NCBI RefSeq assembly: GCF_030160455.1
Contig: NZ_BSOJ01000021.1
Location: 1-43,056, forward strand
From: Limnobacter litoralis
GTDB lineage: Bacteria > Pseudomonadota > Gammaproteobacteria > Burkholderiales > Burkholderiaceae_B
Direction of reading: 5' to 3'
DNA length: 43,056 bases
Positions within the stretch are counted from its first letter, which is position 1; every line of letters starts with the position of its first letter. Below the pieces are notes generated by a model. The model was given only the letters and a program-made list of their open reading frames with translations. It ran no database searches and was not told the origin of the DNA. Made by a program: the position numbers and the translations under genes. Shown piece after piece: positions 1 through 8,955 of the stretch.

Positions 1-375
1 GAAATGGTGGTCGATGCATTACGGATGGCCTGGTTCAGGCGTAAGCAGCCTCGTGGGGTCATTGTTCATAGCGACCGAGGTAGCCAATACTGTGGTCAGT
101 TATTCCAAGATGCGCTGAAGGCTTATGGGATGGTCAGTTCCATGAGCAGGAAAGGCGATTGTTGGGACAATGCGCCTACCGAGAGCCTATGGGGCAAACT
201 TAAGGTGGCGAGAATCCATGGAGAACCACTGAAATCAGCCGAACAAACTCGGCACGAAGTGATGGATTGGATACACTTTTATAACAGTGAACGGCTTCAT
301 TCAACACTGGGCTACCGCAGCCCAATGGAGTTTGAAAAACTGGCTCAAAACCAACCGAGGGGACGAGCCGCTTAG
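1..375 (+). CDS. IS3-family transposase OrfB, C-terminal part (5' truncated by window edge)
   Basis: This is the catalytic C-terminal half of an IS3-family DDE transposase. It cuts and joins insertion-sequence ends, normally as an OrfAB frameshift fusion. The frame is open to base 1, so the gene starts outside the window. Seen directly: an Asp in HSDRGSQY and a Glu in APTESLWGKLK separated by exactly 35 residues, the DD(35)E spacing of IS3-type rve domains, followed by the typical HFYNSERLHSTLGYRSP ending. The first catalytic Asp and the upstream OrfA are not in view. The reading frame is intact up to its stop, so it is cut by the window edge rather than visibly decayed. The subgroup (IS3, IS150 or similar) cannot be settled from this part. 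Confidence 0.92.
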   Translation, partial: EMVVDALRMAWFRRKQPRGVIVHSDRGSQYCGQLFQDALKAYGMVSSMSRKGDCWDNAPTESLWGKLKVARIHGEPLKSAEQTRHEVMDWIHFYNSERLHSTLGYRSPMEFEKLAQNQPRGRAA

Positions 376-384
376 AGACCAGTT

Positions 385-412
385 AACGTATCCATTATTT
401 GAGGGCAAGGTC
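385..412. repeat. Probable right terminal inverted repeat of the IS3-type element
   Basis: Just after the transposase stop the sequence ends in GAGGGCAAGGTCA. Its complement begins TGACCTTGCCC, which resembles IS3-family termini that start with TG and end with CA. The matching left end lies outside the window, so both the repeat and the exact boundary are inferred. The rest of the gap up to leuD (about 413-570) holds no gene. It contains a small hairpin with GAGGAA/TTCCTC arms (437-452) and another with CGCAT/ATGCG arms (548-560), the latter just past the leuD stop, where it could act as a weak terminator. Confidence 0.4.
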
Positions 413-570
413 AGTTTAAGCTTTTCGGAATACACGGAGGAATATGTTCCTCAAAACCAAATCGGGTCTGGTCTGGGCGCAGTGAAACAGGGTTACAACC
501 TGGTCGCTAACAAAAAGACCTGAAATCAGCTCATTCGGATCTAAGGGCGCATTTTATGCGTTTGCCCAAC

Positions 571-1227
571 TTATTGCGAGGCCTGCCTGCTGGCGAACAG
601 CCAGGGCTCGGTCGTCTTGCGTTGTGCCTCGTAACGCATGATCCGGTCAGCCAAAGTCAAGGTCAGTGCAATGTCATCCAGGCCTTGAATCAGCCGATTC
701 TTGCGCCCCTCCTCCACTTCGAAATGAATGTCTCGGCCGTCCGGGGTCAACAACAGTTGACTGAACAGATCCAATGTCAGGGTATAGCCAGGCTTGGCCT
801 GCACGGCCTGAAACAGGATCTCTATCTGCGCGGCAGGCAAAGCGATCGGCAACACCCCATTCTTGAAGCAATTCCCATAAAAGATATCGGCAAAGCTGGT
901 GGCAATCACCATTCGAAAGCCGTAATTCTCCAGTGCCCACACGGCGTGCTCCCGGCTGGAGCCACAGCCAAAGTTCTCACGACTCAGCAAAATGGTGGCA
1001 TCGGCGTACTGCGGCTGGTTCAATACAAACTCGGGGTTGGGCTGTCGACTTGCAGGGTCCTTGTCCAGCTCGCCCTGGTCAAGGTAACGCCATTCATCGA
1101 ACAGAAAGGGGCCGAAACCGCTTTTGCGAATGGATTTGATGTACTGCTTCGGAATGAGTGCGTCGGTGTCTACATTGCTGCGATCAAGCGGTGCAACAAG
1201 GCCGGTAAACAGATTGAGCTTTTTCAT
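571..1227 (-). CDS. leuD: LeuD-like small subunit of an isopropylmalate isomerase/hydro-lyase family enzyme
   Basis: This is the small (swivel-domain) subunit of an aconitase-superfamily hydro-lyase, 218 aa, normal LeuD length. It has the typical opening [22 protein letters not shown], the [15 protein letters not shown] substrate-binding loop near residue 85 and the [11 protein letters not shown] segment. With the large subunit it would move or add water on a hydroxy- or unsaturated dicarboxylate. The ATG overlaps the leuC stop by four bases (ATGA), with GTGAGG upstream as ribosome site, so the two are translationally coupled. No leuB follows, and the operon also encodes a CoA-transferase, a lyase and a transporter. 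I therefore infer a catabolic paralogue, for example citraconate/mesaconate hydration to citramalate, rather than leucine synthesis. The symbol names the family only. Confidence 0.9.
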   Translation of the reverse strand: MKKLNLFTGLVAPLDRSNVDTDALIPKQYIKSIRKSGFGPFLFDEWRYLDQGELDKDPASRQPNPEFVLNQPQYADATILLSRENFGCGSSREHAVWALENYGFRMVIATSFADIFYGNCFKNGVLPIALPAAQIEILFQAVQAKPGYTLTLDLFSQLLLTPDGRDIHFEVEEGRKNRLIQGLDDIALTLTLADRIMRYEAQRKTTEPWLFASRQASQ

Positions 1228-2648
1228 TGCAATGCCTCACCCGCAGAAAAATGACCCGCTATCGCTGTTGCCGCAGCAACCGCCGGGCTAACCAAGTGAC
1301 TTCTGCCGCCAGCACCCTGTCGACCCTCGAAATTCCGGTTGGATGTGGACGCACAGCGCTCACCCGGGTTCAGGCGATCTTCATTCATACCCAGGCACAT
1401 CGAGCAGCCGGGCTCGCGCCACTCAAAGCCAGCCGACCGGAAAATCTCATCTAGACCCTCTGCTTCTGCCATGGCTTTGACCAAGCCTGAACCGGGCACC
1501 ACCAGCGCCTGCTTGACATTGGGTGCCAGGTATTTGCCTTTCAACACGGCCGCCGCCGCCCGCAAATCCTCAATGCGCGCGTTGGTGCATGAACCAATGA
1601 ACACCTTGTCCACTGAAATCTGCTGCATGGGTGTGCCAGCTTGCAAACCCATGTAGTCCAATGCCTTTTGCATGCTGGCCGCTTTGATGGGATCCGTTTC
1701 GTTTATGGGGTCAGGCACCTTGCCAGCCAACGGCACCACCATTTCTGGCGAAGTGCCCCAAGTCACCATGGCCTGCACCCGTTCTGCATCAATCAACACA
1801 ATCTGGTCAAACTCTGCATCTGCATCACTGACCAAGGTGCGCCAATATTGCTCAGCCATTTGACGGTGTTGCGCCTCAGGCGCCATGGGTCGCTCACGCA
1901 CATAAGCAAGGGTTTTGTCATCCACTCCGACCAAACCCACGCGCGCACCCGCCTCAATGGCCATGTTGCACAAAGTCATTCGACCTTCCATCGAAAGTGC
2001 CGAGATGGCCGTGCCCGCAAATTCAAGTGCATAACCCGTGGCACCCGCGGTGCCCAACAGACCGATAACGTGAAGAATCACATCTTTGGCTGTAACACCT
2101 GGATTAAGAACACCATCGACCCGCACCAGCATGGTTTTCATGCGATTCACCAACAGGCATTGAGTGGCCAACACATGCTCAACTTCGGATGTACCGACGC
2201 CAAAAGCCAGCGCAGCAAAAGCGCCATGTGTGCTGGTGTGTGAGTCGCCGGCCACAACGGTCATTCCGGGCAGGGTTGCGCCCTGTTCGGGGCCGATCAC
2301 ATGGATGATGCCCTGCCGAGGGTCGCCCAAACCAAACTGTCTTATTCCGAACTCCTGACAATTCTTTTCCAGCTGCTGCACTTGCAGGCGGGAATGCGTG
2401 TCCTGAATGCCGCGACTGCCCAGTTCACGATGGCGTGTGGGTACATTGTGGTCTGCCGTGGCCAGCACGGTGTCCGCACGCCAGGGTCGCCGATTGCCAA
2501 TTCTCAATCCTTCAAAGGCCTGTGGACTGGTGACTTCGTAAACCAGATGACGATCGATGTACAACAGACTTGGGCCTTCGCCCTGCTCGTCTTCATCGCC
2601 GACAACGTGGCTACGCCACAATTTTTCAAACAGCGTCAAGCCTGGCAT
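1224..2648 (-). CDS. leuC: LeuC-like large subunit (4Fe-4S hydro-lyase)
   Basis: This is the large subunit of an isopropylmalate-isomerase-type dehydratase, 474 aa. Visible family marks: [19 protein letters not shown] near the N-terminus, [40 protein letters not shown], and the cluster cysteines in [14 protein letters not shown] and [15 protein letters not shown]. These cysteines bind the catalytic 4Fe-4S cluster. The start overlaps the 3' end of the HMG-CoA-lyase-like gene by 13 bases and is preceded by AAGGGGG. The product would pair with the LeuD-like subunit encoded next. The operon setting points to degradation of a branched dicarboxylate. Biosynthetic 3-isopropylmalate dehydratase remains possible on sequence alone, because all core motifs are shared between the two uses. 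Confidence 0.9.
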   Translation of the reverse strand: MPGLTLFEKLWRSHVVGDEDEQGEGPSLLYIDRHLVYEVTSPQAFEGLRIGNRRPWRADTVLATADHNVPTRHRELGSRGIQDTHSRLQVQQLEKNCQEFGIRQFGLGDPRQGIIHVIGPEQGATLPGMTVVAGDSHTSTHGAFAALAFGVGTSEVEHVLATQCLLVNRMKTMLVRVDGVLNPGVTAKDVILHVIGLLGTAGATGYALEFAGTAISALSMEGRMTLCNMAIEAGARVGLVGVDDKTLAYVRERPMAPEAQHRQMAEQYWRTLVSDADAEFDQIVLIDAERVQAMVTWGTSPEMVVPLAGKVPDPINETDPIKAASMQKALDYMGLQAGTPMQQISVDKVFIGSCTNARIEDLRAAAAVLKGKYLAPNVKQALVVPGSGLVKAMAEAEGLDEIFRSAGFEWREPGCSMCLGMNEDRLNPGERCASTSNRNFEGRQGAGGRSHLVSPAVAAATAIAGHFSAGEALQ

Positions 2649-3574
2649 GTTGCCCCCTTGCGCGTGTAGCGGCGAGTGGATGGACCCGCTTTCAAAACCT
2701 GACCCGGTAAATCACGGTGAACCAAGGTTTGCAGAGCACGGGCGCAGTCCAGCAAAGCCTCCAAGGACACGCCCGTTGTTAAACCCATGGCATTGAACAT
2801 GTGAACCATGTCCTCTGTACAAACGTTGCCACTGGCACCAGGTGCATAAGGGCAGCCACCCAAACCGCCCAATGAAGAATCGAAATGAACCACACCCGTT
2901 TGCCATGCAGCAACGGCATTGGCCAGCCCCATGCCACGCGTGTTGTGAAAGTGTGCTGTTAGCACCAGGCCAGGAAAAGTGGCACCGACCTGCCGGAACA
3001 AGGCCGCCACCTGAACTGGATTGGCCATACCAGTGGTGTCACACAGCGTGAGGCGCTTGACACCCAATGAGGCAAGCTGATCAACGAGACGAATAATTTC
3101 CGTGGCCGGAACATCGCCATCGAAAGGGCAACCAAAGGCCGTGGAAAGAGAAACGTTCACAACTGCCTGTGTACCGACAAGTTCAGAGATGGCTCTGATC
3201 TGTTGCAATGAATCAGTTCGACCCATGCGCAGGTTGGCCTGGTTGTGGCTCTCACTGGCCGACATCACCGCATTGATTTCATCCGTGCCACAACTCAAGG
3301 CCCGTTCGCAGCCACGCACATTGGGCACCAAGGCTGCGTATTCCACACCGTCAACCCGGTCAATGGATTTCATCACCTCCTCAGCGTCGGCCAAGGTGGG
3401 AATGGCCTTGGGTGAGGTGAACGAGGTGACTTCGATCTTGCTCACCCCGGTTCTTGAAATTTGGTTGATCAAGCGGATCTTGTCGTCAGTCGGAATAAAT
3501 TCAGGTTCCATCTGGAAGCCGTCGCGCACCGACACCTCCTGAATAAAAAGCCTTTTCTGTGTGCTGTCTGTCAT
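2636..3574 (-). CDS. HMG-CoA-lyase-like enzyme (DRE-TIM family), predicted 3-hydroxyacyl-CoA cleaving lyase
   Basis: A TIM-barrel lyase of the hydroxymethylglutaryl-CoA lyase family, 312 aa. Seen: the opening [13 protein letters not shown] (catalytic Arg-Asp of the DRE-TIM group), [22 protein letters not shown], the metal-binding [14 protein letters not shown], and the signature [20 protein letters not shown] with the flexible-loop Cys. HMG-CoA lyase makes acetyl-CoA and acetoacetate. Here, beside a CoA-transferase and a LeuCD-type hydro-lyase, a substrate such as citramalyl-CoA (giving acetyl-CoA and pyruvate) fits as well; that part is inference. The start has a strong AGGGGG site 5 bases upstream, 12 bases after the CoA-transferase stop. 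Leucine/isovalerate catabolism is less likely, because no acyl-CoA dehydrogenase or carboxylase genes are nearby. Confidence 0.88.
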   Translation of the reverse strand: MTDSTQKRLFIQEVSVRDGFQMEPEFIPTDDKIRLINQISRTGVSKIEVTSFTSPKAIPTLADAEEVMKSIDRVDGVEYAALVPNVRGCERALSCGTDEINAVMSASESHNQANLRMGRTDSLQQIRAISELVGTQAVVNVSLSTAFGCPFDGDVPATEIIRLVDQLASLGVKRLTLCDTTGMANPVQVAALFRQVGATFPGLVLTAHFHNTRGMGLANAVAAWQTGVVHFDSSLGGLGGCPYAPGASGNVCTEDMVHMFNAMGLTTGVSLEALLDCARALQTLVHRDLPGQVLKAGPSTRRYTRKGATCQA

Positions 3575-3586
3575 GTTTGCCCCCTG

Positions 3587-4792
3587 TTAAACGACGCCCT
3601 GTTGTCGCAGTTCGGCCACTTCCTGCTCGGACATGCCCAATTGCTGAAGAATTTCTCCGGTGTGCTGGCCCAGTTGAGGGCCCAGCCAACGGGTCTGACC
3701 CGGCGTTTCCGACAACTTCGGTACAATGCCGGGAAAAGTAACTTGATCGCCATTGGGCAGCTGGTGTTCTTCCAGCATGTCGCGGGCCTTGTAGTGCGGG
3801 TCTCTGGCAATGTCTTCCGCGTTGTATATGCGCCCGCAAGGCACCGCCGCTTTTTCCAGCACGGCCAGCACATGTTCCAAATCATGCCGGGTGGTCCAGC
3901 CTGAAATGGCGCCATCCAGCATGTCCACACGGGCGACGCGGCCCTCATTGCGGGCCAGTTGGGGGTCTTCCGCAAGATCGGGGCGCTCAATGGCCACCAT
4001 CAAGCGCTTGAAGATGCTGTCTGAATTGCCAGCGATGATGACGTAATTGCCATCGCGACAGGGGTAGGTGTTCGATGGGGCAATGCCAGGTAGCGAGGCA
4101 CCGGACCGTTCGCGCACAAATCCAAAAGCAGAGAACTCTGGGATCAGACTTTCCATGCAACCGAATACAGCTTCGTAAAGGGCCACATCAATCAACTGCC
4201 CCTGACCACCATTGACCTTGTGATGATGCAGCGCCAGCAAAGCGCCGATGACCCCGTACAGGGAGGCCAGCGTGTCGCCAATGCTGACCCCGACGCGCAC
4301 TGGGGGGCGGTCAGGGTAGCCAGCCAGATAACGCATGCCACCCAGAGATTCAGCAATGGCTGCAAAGCCGGGTCTGTCACGGTATGGGCCACTTTGCCCG
4401 TAACCCGACACTCGCACCATGTTCATGTTGGGGTTGATCGCATGCAATGCCTCCCAACCGAGGTTCCACTTCTCCAGTGTGCCGGGTCGAAAGTTTTCAA
4501 TCACGATGTCGGCTGATTCCACCAGTTTGCGCACCACCGCTTGTCCCTTTTCGTGCTTAAGGTCCAGCGTCAGTGATTTTTTGTTGCGGCTTTGTGAGTA
4601 CCACCACAGCGAGGTGCCCTCATGCAATTTGCGCCAATTGCGCAAAGGGTCGCCATCACTGGGTGACTCCACCTTGATGACTTCTGCCCCAAACTGCGCC
4701 AGAACGCTGGCTGCATAGGGCCCGGCAATCAAGGTGCCCAACTCAAGCACCCGCACGCCGGTCAAAGGCAACTTGGAATCGGGTTTGCTCAT
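3587..4792 (-). CDS. Family III CoA-transferase (CaiB/BaiF type)
   Basis: A family III acyl-CoA transferase of 401 aa, which moves CoA from a donor such as succinyl-CoA to a carboxylic acid. Seen: LTGVRVLELGTLIAGPYAASVLAQFGAEVIKVE at the N-terminus, FRPGTLEKWNLG near residue 101, VSGYGQSGPYRDRPG near 128-142, and the catalytic Asp in VGVSIGDTLASLYG at about residue 173. I set the start at 4792 because AAAAGGA lies 7 bases upstream and the family N-terminus begins there. The longer frame to 4846 would add an unlikely Pro/Gly-rich leader. In this operon it would activate the imported or hydrated dicarboxylate (for example citramalate) before cleavage by the lyase encoded next. The acceptor acid cannot be read from sequence. 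Confidence 0.92.
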   Translation of the reverse strand: MSKPDSKLPLTGVRVLELGTLIAGPYAASVLAQFGAEVIKVESPSDGDPLRNWRKLHEGTSLWWYSQSRNKKSLTLDLKHEKGQAVVRKLVESADIVIENFRPGTLEKWNLGWEALHAINPNMNMVRVSGYGQSGPYRDRPGFAAIAESLGGMRYLAGYPDRPPVRVGVSIGDTLASLYGVIGALLALHHHKVNGGQGQLIDVALYEAVFGCMESLIPEFSAFGFVRERSGASLPGIAPSNTYPCRDGNYVIIAGNSDSIFKRLMVAIERPDLAEDPQLARNEGRVARVDMLDGAISGWTTRHDLEHVLAVLEKAAVPCGRIYNAEDIARDPHYKARDMLEEHQLPNGDQVTFPGIVPKLSETPGQTRWLGPQLGQHTGEILQQLGMSEQEVAELRQQGVV

Positions 4793-4885
4793 GGTGATAT
4801 TCCTTTTTTCAGGGCGAGCGGGACCATCAGGCCCGCCCGGCCACAACGACTAAGAAGGGGGTGGAGGTGAAAAAAAGCGCTGGAA

Positions 4886-6229
4886 CTAGTCCGGCAGATC
4901 CTGATTGCGCGTTTCAGGCATGAACCAAGGCACCACCAAACCGATGAGGTAGATCAGACCAATGCTGGTGGCCGCCTGCGGTGCACCGCCAAATGTCTTG
5001 ACGATGGTGCCAGCCACAATCGGGAAGACCCAGGCAATCAAACGTGCGGCATTGAAGATGAACGAGGCGGCCGTGGCGCGAACACTCGAGCCAAACAGTT
5101 CAGCAGGGTAAATCGCCATCCAGGAGTAGGCGCAGCCCAGGGTGAAAAAGCCGTTGACAAAACTGGCCACCATCAAGCCTTCAATGGAGTGGGTCCACTG
5201 GTAGGTAATCAGTGTCAGCAACAATGAGCCCGCGTAAGTGAACACCAGGAAGAGCCTGCGACCCAGCATGTCGGCCAGAAAGCCCGACAGCACGTAAGCT
5301 ACCACAGCACCTGTTGTGTAAACCAGCGCGGCACGCAGACCCCACACGGCGGGCGTTGCTTCACCCAACGTTTGGGCCATGTGCACCGCAAAGCCGGGCA
5401 ACAGGGCTGAAATGGCCCACCAACCCACAGTGGCAGACAGCGACAACAAGAAAGCCAGCAAAGTGCGTTTGCGGCTCTCGGGCTCGCGGAAAATCTCCGT
5501 CAATGTGAACGGGCGCTTTGTGGACCCGGTGCCGTTTTTGCCACCGTTGGTCGCCCAACGCTGAGCACGCACGGCAGCCACCCATTTTTCAGACTCGTCT
5601 ACAGCACGGCGAATGTACAGGCAGAATAATGCAGGCAAGGCGCCCACGATGAACACCAGTCTCCAGGTGTTTTCGCCCAAGGGGTTGGTCTGGCTAAGCA
5701 CCATCCAGGCCACCGCCGCAAACAAGGTGCCAAATCCAAAGCCGGACTGCAGAAAACCAGCGCCCTTGGGGCGAGCCTTGTTGGGCCATGTTTCAGCCAG
5801 CAGAGCCACGCCAGTGCTCCATTCGCTACCCATGGCCAGGCCGGTGATGAAGCGCAAGAAGCAAAACACCCAGAAGTTGCTGGCAAATGCCGTCATGCCA
5901 GTGAATAGCGCATAAAAGAACACGGAATACACCATCATGCGCTTGCGGCCCACATAGTCGGCCAGCACGCCACCCACCATGCCACCGATGCCCCAACCCA
6001 GCAATGTAATGCCGATGGCCAAGCCAGCGTATACGGGTTTGTTCGCCACCATGTCGGCGGTCAGCATCGTTTTCAACACAAAGGGCATCACGATGAACAG
6101 GGCGTAAGCTTCATAGCCGTCAAACACCCAGCCCAGCCAGCTTGCTGTCAAAATTCTCCAGTGTTTGGGGGTCAGGCCTGCATACCAGGGTTGGGTATGC
6201 GTGGAATCAGTGCGTGCAATGGATTGCAT
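4886..6229 (-). CDS. MFS carboxylate:proton symporter-like transporter
   Basis: A major-facilitator transporter of 447 aa with many hydrophobic segments. The family motif GGVLADYVGRKRMM sits after the second helix, and GWVFDGYEAYALFIVMPFVL marks the first helix in the style of the sialate/lactate/aromatic-acid:H+ symporter groups. It probably imports the organic acid that the rest of the operon degrades. It is first in the minus-strand operon, with about 90 bases before the CoA-transferase. I chose the ATG at 6229, which has GGAGA 9 bases upstream. The frame can run to a GTG at 6250, but that start has no ribosome site. The divergent LysR gene and the operator-like repeats between them suggest induction by the transported compound. 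Confidence 0.88.
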   Translation of the reverse strand: MQSIARTDSTHTQPWYAGLTPKHWRILTASWLGWVFDGYEAYALFIVMPFVLKTMLTADMVANKPVYAGLAIGITLLGWGIGGMVGGVLADYVGRKRMMVYSVFFYALFTGMTAFASNFWVFCFLRFITGLAMGSEWSTGVALLAETWPNKARPKGAGFLQSGFGFGTLFAAVAWMVLSQTNPLGENTWRLVFIVGALPALFCLYIRRAVDESEKWVAAVRAQRWATNGGKNGTGSTKRPFTLTEIFREPESRKRTLLAFLLSLSATVGWWAISALLPGFAVHMAQTLGEATPAVWGLRAALVYTTGAVVAYVLSGFLADMLGRRLFLVFTYAGSLLLTLITYQWTHSIEGLMVASFVNGFFTLGCAYSWMAIYPAELFGSSVRATAASFIFNAARLIAWVFPIVAGTIVKTFGGAPQAATSIGLIYLIGLVVPWFMPETRNQDLPD

Positions 6230-6280
6230 GAGGTTCAGTCTCCGTTTCACATCAGTTATGGTTTTAATCGGGTACAGGAA

Positions 6281-6299
6281 AATCCTAAAACTTTTGATT
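6281..6299. promoter_or_regulatory. Degenerate second LysR-type operator near the transporter promoter
   Basis: AATCCTAAAAC followed by TTTTGATT lies 52 bases upstream of the transporter start. It matches, with changes, the sequence of the perfect palindrome at 6326-6350 (ATCCTTAAC and CAAAAGTTAAGGAT). LysR-type activators commonly bind one strong recognition site and a weaker activation site close to the target promoter. The spacing of roughly 45 bases, about four helical turns, fits that model. The functional role is inferred. Confidence 0.4.
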
Positions 6300-6325
6300 G
6301 ACTTTGGATTCGCAATTGATTGAGC

Positions 6326-6350
6326 TATCCTTAACCAAAAGTTAAGGATA
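6326..6350. promoter_or_regulatory. LysR-type recognition site: perfect 10-bp inverted repeat
   Basis: TATCCTTAAC and GTTAAGGATA form a perfect 10-bp inverted repeat around the 5-base spacer CAAAA. The core TAACCAAAAGTTA fits the T-N11-A rule of LysR-type operators. The repeat ends 4 bases before the LysR gene start at 6355 and includes its AAGGA ribosome site, so binding should repress the regulator's own expression while controlling the divergent operon. Confidence 0.75.
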
Positions 6351-6354
6351 AGAC

Positions 6355-7269
6355 ATGTCCGTGCCCATCAATCTCAGCCGTTTCGACCTCATCTCGCTAA
6401 GGCTCTTTGTGGCCACAGTCGAGAGTGGAAGCCTGACGCTGGGTGCTGAACGATTCGGCATCAGCGTGGCTGCCGCCAGCCGACGCATCTCGGAGCTGGA
6501 GACCCACCTGGGCACCACCCTGTTGAGCCGTGGAAAAAAAGGCGTGTTAGCCACACCCAGCGGATTGACCTTCATGCGGCACGCCATTGACATCATTGCC
6601 GGGCTTGAACACCTGTCAATCGCCATGCAGGACTTTCAGCAAGGCGCAGTAGGCCACCTGAAACTGTGGGCCAACACCTCTGCTTTTACCGGCTTTTTAC
6701 CCGCTTTGCTGGCCGAGTACACCAAAGCCTATCCATCGGTTCGCCTGGACCTGGAAGATGCACTGAGCGCAGACATTGTGCGTGCTGTGGCCCGCGGCAA
6801 CGCCGAGTTGGGGATAATCGGCGACAACACCCCTGCTGAGGGGCTTGAAACTGTGCGCTGCGACACAGACGAATTGGTGCTGATTACTCGACCAGACCAC
6901 CCGCTGGCGCGGCACAGCGAGGCCCGTATCGAAGACGTGGCGGCCTATGACCTGATCGGCCTGGACCGGGCCACCTCGCTGATGCGACACATTGCAGCAG
7001 CCGCAGACGCCGTGGGTCGGGTTTTAACCCTTCGAGTGCAGGTGCGTGGCTTTGACGAAGTGTGCCGTATGATCGACGTGGGCATTGGCATTGGAGTATT
7101 GCCCAGAAAAAGCGTAACCCCCATCGTTAAATCCCTGGGATTGAGAATGACCAGCCTGACCGGAATACGATCAAAACGGCATTTGCTGCTGGCCATGAAA
7201 AATCGTCTAGCGCTGTCCGATCCTGCCAAGGCACTGGTTGAAATGGCCGAAAAAACAAACATCACTTGA
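6355..7269 (+). CDS. LysR-family transcriptional regulator of the divergent catabolic operon
   Basis: A LysR-type regulator of 304 aa, normal length. It has an N-terminal winged helix-turn-helix (AERFGISVAAASRRISELETHLGTTLLSRG, residues about 28-60) and a periplasmic-binding-protein-like effector domain from about residue 90. It is divergent from the MFS transporter gene; the 125-base space between them carries a perfect T-N11-A inverted repeat and a degenerate copy. It most likely senses the dicarboxylate substrate or a CoA-derived product and activates transporter-to-leuD transcription while repressing itself. It ends 12 bases before the convergent sulfatase-like gene. The effector cannot be deduced from the sequence. 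Confidence 0.93.
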   Translation: MSVPINLSRFDLISLRLFVATVESGSLTLGAERFGISVAAASRRISELETHLGTTLLSRGKKGVLATPSGLTFMRHAIDIIAGLEHLSIAMQDFQQGAVGHLKLWANTSAFTGFLPALLAEYTKAYPSVRLDLEDALSADIVRAVARGNAELGIIGDNTPAEGLETVRCDTDELVLITRPDHPLARHSEARIEDVAAYDLIGLDRATSLMRHIAAAADAVGRVLTLRVQVRGFDEVCRMIDVGIGIGVLPRKSVTPIVKSLGLRMTSLTGIRSKRHLLLAMKNRLALSDPAKALVEMAEKTNIT

Positions 7270-7281
7270 ATCGATCAATGG

Positions 7282-8955
7282 TCAGTTAGGCCCGAACGCC
7301 TTCAACAGCACACCCGTCAGTGCATTCATCTCCCCCAGCGACTTTCGGTGCGCGGGTGTCAAACCATTCGAGAACCCAGCCGCGCGGAATCGATCCAACA
7401 GCTTTTCATCGTCAGACACAATAAACACGGGCACGTCCCAAGACACCTCCCCGTGGGTCACGCTACCCACTGGCTGGTGGTCGCCCAGCAGGATGTAAAC
7501 CATGGGCCGCTTGTCGGGCTTTTGAAAGAAGCCTGCCAGCCAGGTGTGCTCGTAATTGATGGTGCGCAGGTAGTCGGGGCGGAAGTTTTGCCACTGCACA
7601 GGCTCCGCTTGCGCCTTGGCCACGGCCTCGTCATCGAAGGGGTGCGGCCCCAACACGCGCTGCCAGTCGGGTTGATAAGGCGGCACCTGACAAAACGGAA
7701 AGTGAGTCGAAATGGTCGGAAAGAATATGAACCGGGGCGGCGTGTCTTTGTGAATGGGGTACATCTGCTGAAAGCGCGCAATGGCGAACTGATCCGGAAT
7801 TTTCCAGTACCCAAAAGCAGGCCCTTTGTAGCCCAAGGCTGGCCCGTCCACGTAAGTGTCGTAACCATACACAGACCGTTCAATCCAGTCCCAAAACACA
7901 GAGTGATAAAGCCCAAACGTTTGGTAACCCTCGCGCTTGAACAGGCTGATCAAGGTGGGTCTGTTTTGGGTCATGAATACGTCGAACCGGCGTGGCTGCT
8001 TCAGATTCAAATCGATGCCCGACAACAGCGACATGTGGGCCAGATCGCTGCCTCCACCGACGGTCGGTGAAGTGTAAAAGGCAGACACTACATCTCGACC
8101 ACCCGCACGAATGGCCTGTTGCAGTTTCTCCCGTGACCCTTGAACTGCGGCGGATGCGTCGGGCTGGTCGTACAGCATGGCGCCATAGGTTTCAAGAAAC
8201 ATCACCATCACATCGCGGTGGTTCAGCGTGGCCAGGGGCGTGCCTTTGGGCTCGTCCATAGCTGCATTAACCACGGTCGTTGGGGGCAGCAGCTTGGCCG
8301 CACCCTCAGGCGAAAAGGCGTACCACAAACGCTGGGCCTCGCGGGCGTAGGTGGGCAACACCGGCTTGCACAACACTTTGAAGGTGATTTCAACCCCAGC
8401 GTAATTGGCAAACACCACGCCACACAGGGGCAACACCAACAGCCACCACCACACCTTGCGCGCCACGGGTTGTAAGCCAGTCAACAAGGCCGAGAACGCC
8501 ACCCGGAAAAGGCGATGCAGCACCCACACCAGCAAACCCACGGCCACAATGGCCAGTGCGGACACCCACCACGGGTTGCCCTTGGCGGTCACCCAGATGA
8601 AACGGGGCAACTGGGGCGCGTCCCAGTACAGGTTGATTTCACGCCCCAACACATTGGGCACCACCACATCGGCGTAGTGCGCAACCACCATCACCAAATA
8701 AAAACCAGCCAGCCAACCCGCTGCATTTGGCACAGGCCTCTGACCCCGCCATGCCAGCCAGACCGACAAAGCTGCCACCAGCAAGATAAACTCGGGTGCC
8801 AAAAGCCAATCGGGTTTGACCAGAATGGTCGGCCACACGGCCATGAAGCTGAGTGAGGCATTCAAAAACAGCAGCGCAAGTAGCAGGCCAAGCGCATGTC
8901 GGCGAGAGGCCCTGAACACTGGGTCAGCGGAAGGGTGGGTTACAGCTTGATTCAT
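7282..8955 (-). CDS. LTA-synthase/OpgB-like membrane sulfatase-fold transferase
   Basis: An inner-membrane protein of 557 aa. Several hydrophobic helices lie in the first 200 residues, followed by an alkaline-phosphatase/sulfatase-fold domain facing the periplasm. Seen: VMVMFLETYGAM with Glu255-Thr256 at the position of the metal ligand and Thr nucleophile of LtaS/OpgB/EptA-type enzymes, and LGDHQPVG, the conserved Asp-His metal pair. Such enzymes move phosphoglycerol or phosphoethanolamine from lipids to glycans. The ATG overlaps the stop of the upstream glucan-synthase-like gene (ATGA), so the two are coupled. I infer that this enzyme decorates the beta-glucan made by its partner. The start at 9069 would lie inside that gene and is rejected. 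A plain sulfatase or phosphatase role cannot be excluded. Confidence 0.8.
   Translation of the reverse strand: MNQAVTHPSADPVFRASRRHALGLLLALLFLNASLSFMAVWPTILVKPDWLLAPEFILLVAALSVWLAWRGQRPVPNAAGWLAGFYLVMVVAHYADVVVPNVLGREINLYWDAPQLPRFIWVTAKGNPWWVSALAIVAVGLLVWVLHRLFRVAFSALLTGLQPVARKVWWWLLVLPLCGVVFANYAGVEITFKVLCKPVLPTYAREAQRLWYAFSPEGAAKLLPPTTVVNAAMDEPKGTPLATLNHRDVMVMFLETYGAMLYDQPDASAAVQGSREKLQQAIRAGGRDVVSAFYTSPTVGGGSDLAHMSLLSGIDLNLKQPRRFDVFMTQNRPTLISLFKREGYQTFGLYHSVFWDWIERSVYGYDTYVDGPALGYKGPAFGYWKIPDQFAIARFQQMYPIHKDTPPRFIFFPTISTHFPFCQVPPYQPDWQRVLGPHPFDDEAVAKAQAEPVQWQNFRPDYLRTINYEHTWLAGFFQKPDKRPMVYILLGDHQPVGSVTHGEVSWDVPVFIVSDDEKLLDRFRAAGFSNGLTPAHRKSLGEMNALTGVLLKAFGPN

Noticed and set aside
1641-2243. 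200-aa frame opposite leuC
   Set aside because: It is a shadow of the conserved LeuC coding sequence, with no start signal.
571-2648. Leucine biosynthesis operon
   Set aside because: leuC and leuD likenesses are clear, but leuB and leuA are absent and the operon carries a lyase, a CoA-transferase and a transporter, so a biosynthetic role is not the best reading.
4811-4842. Terminator between the MFS and CoA-transferase genes
   Set aside because: The GC-rich inverted repeat is imperfect and is not followed by a T run in either direction.
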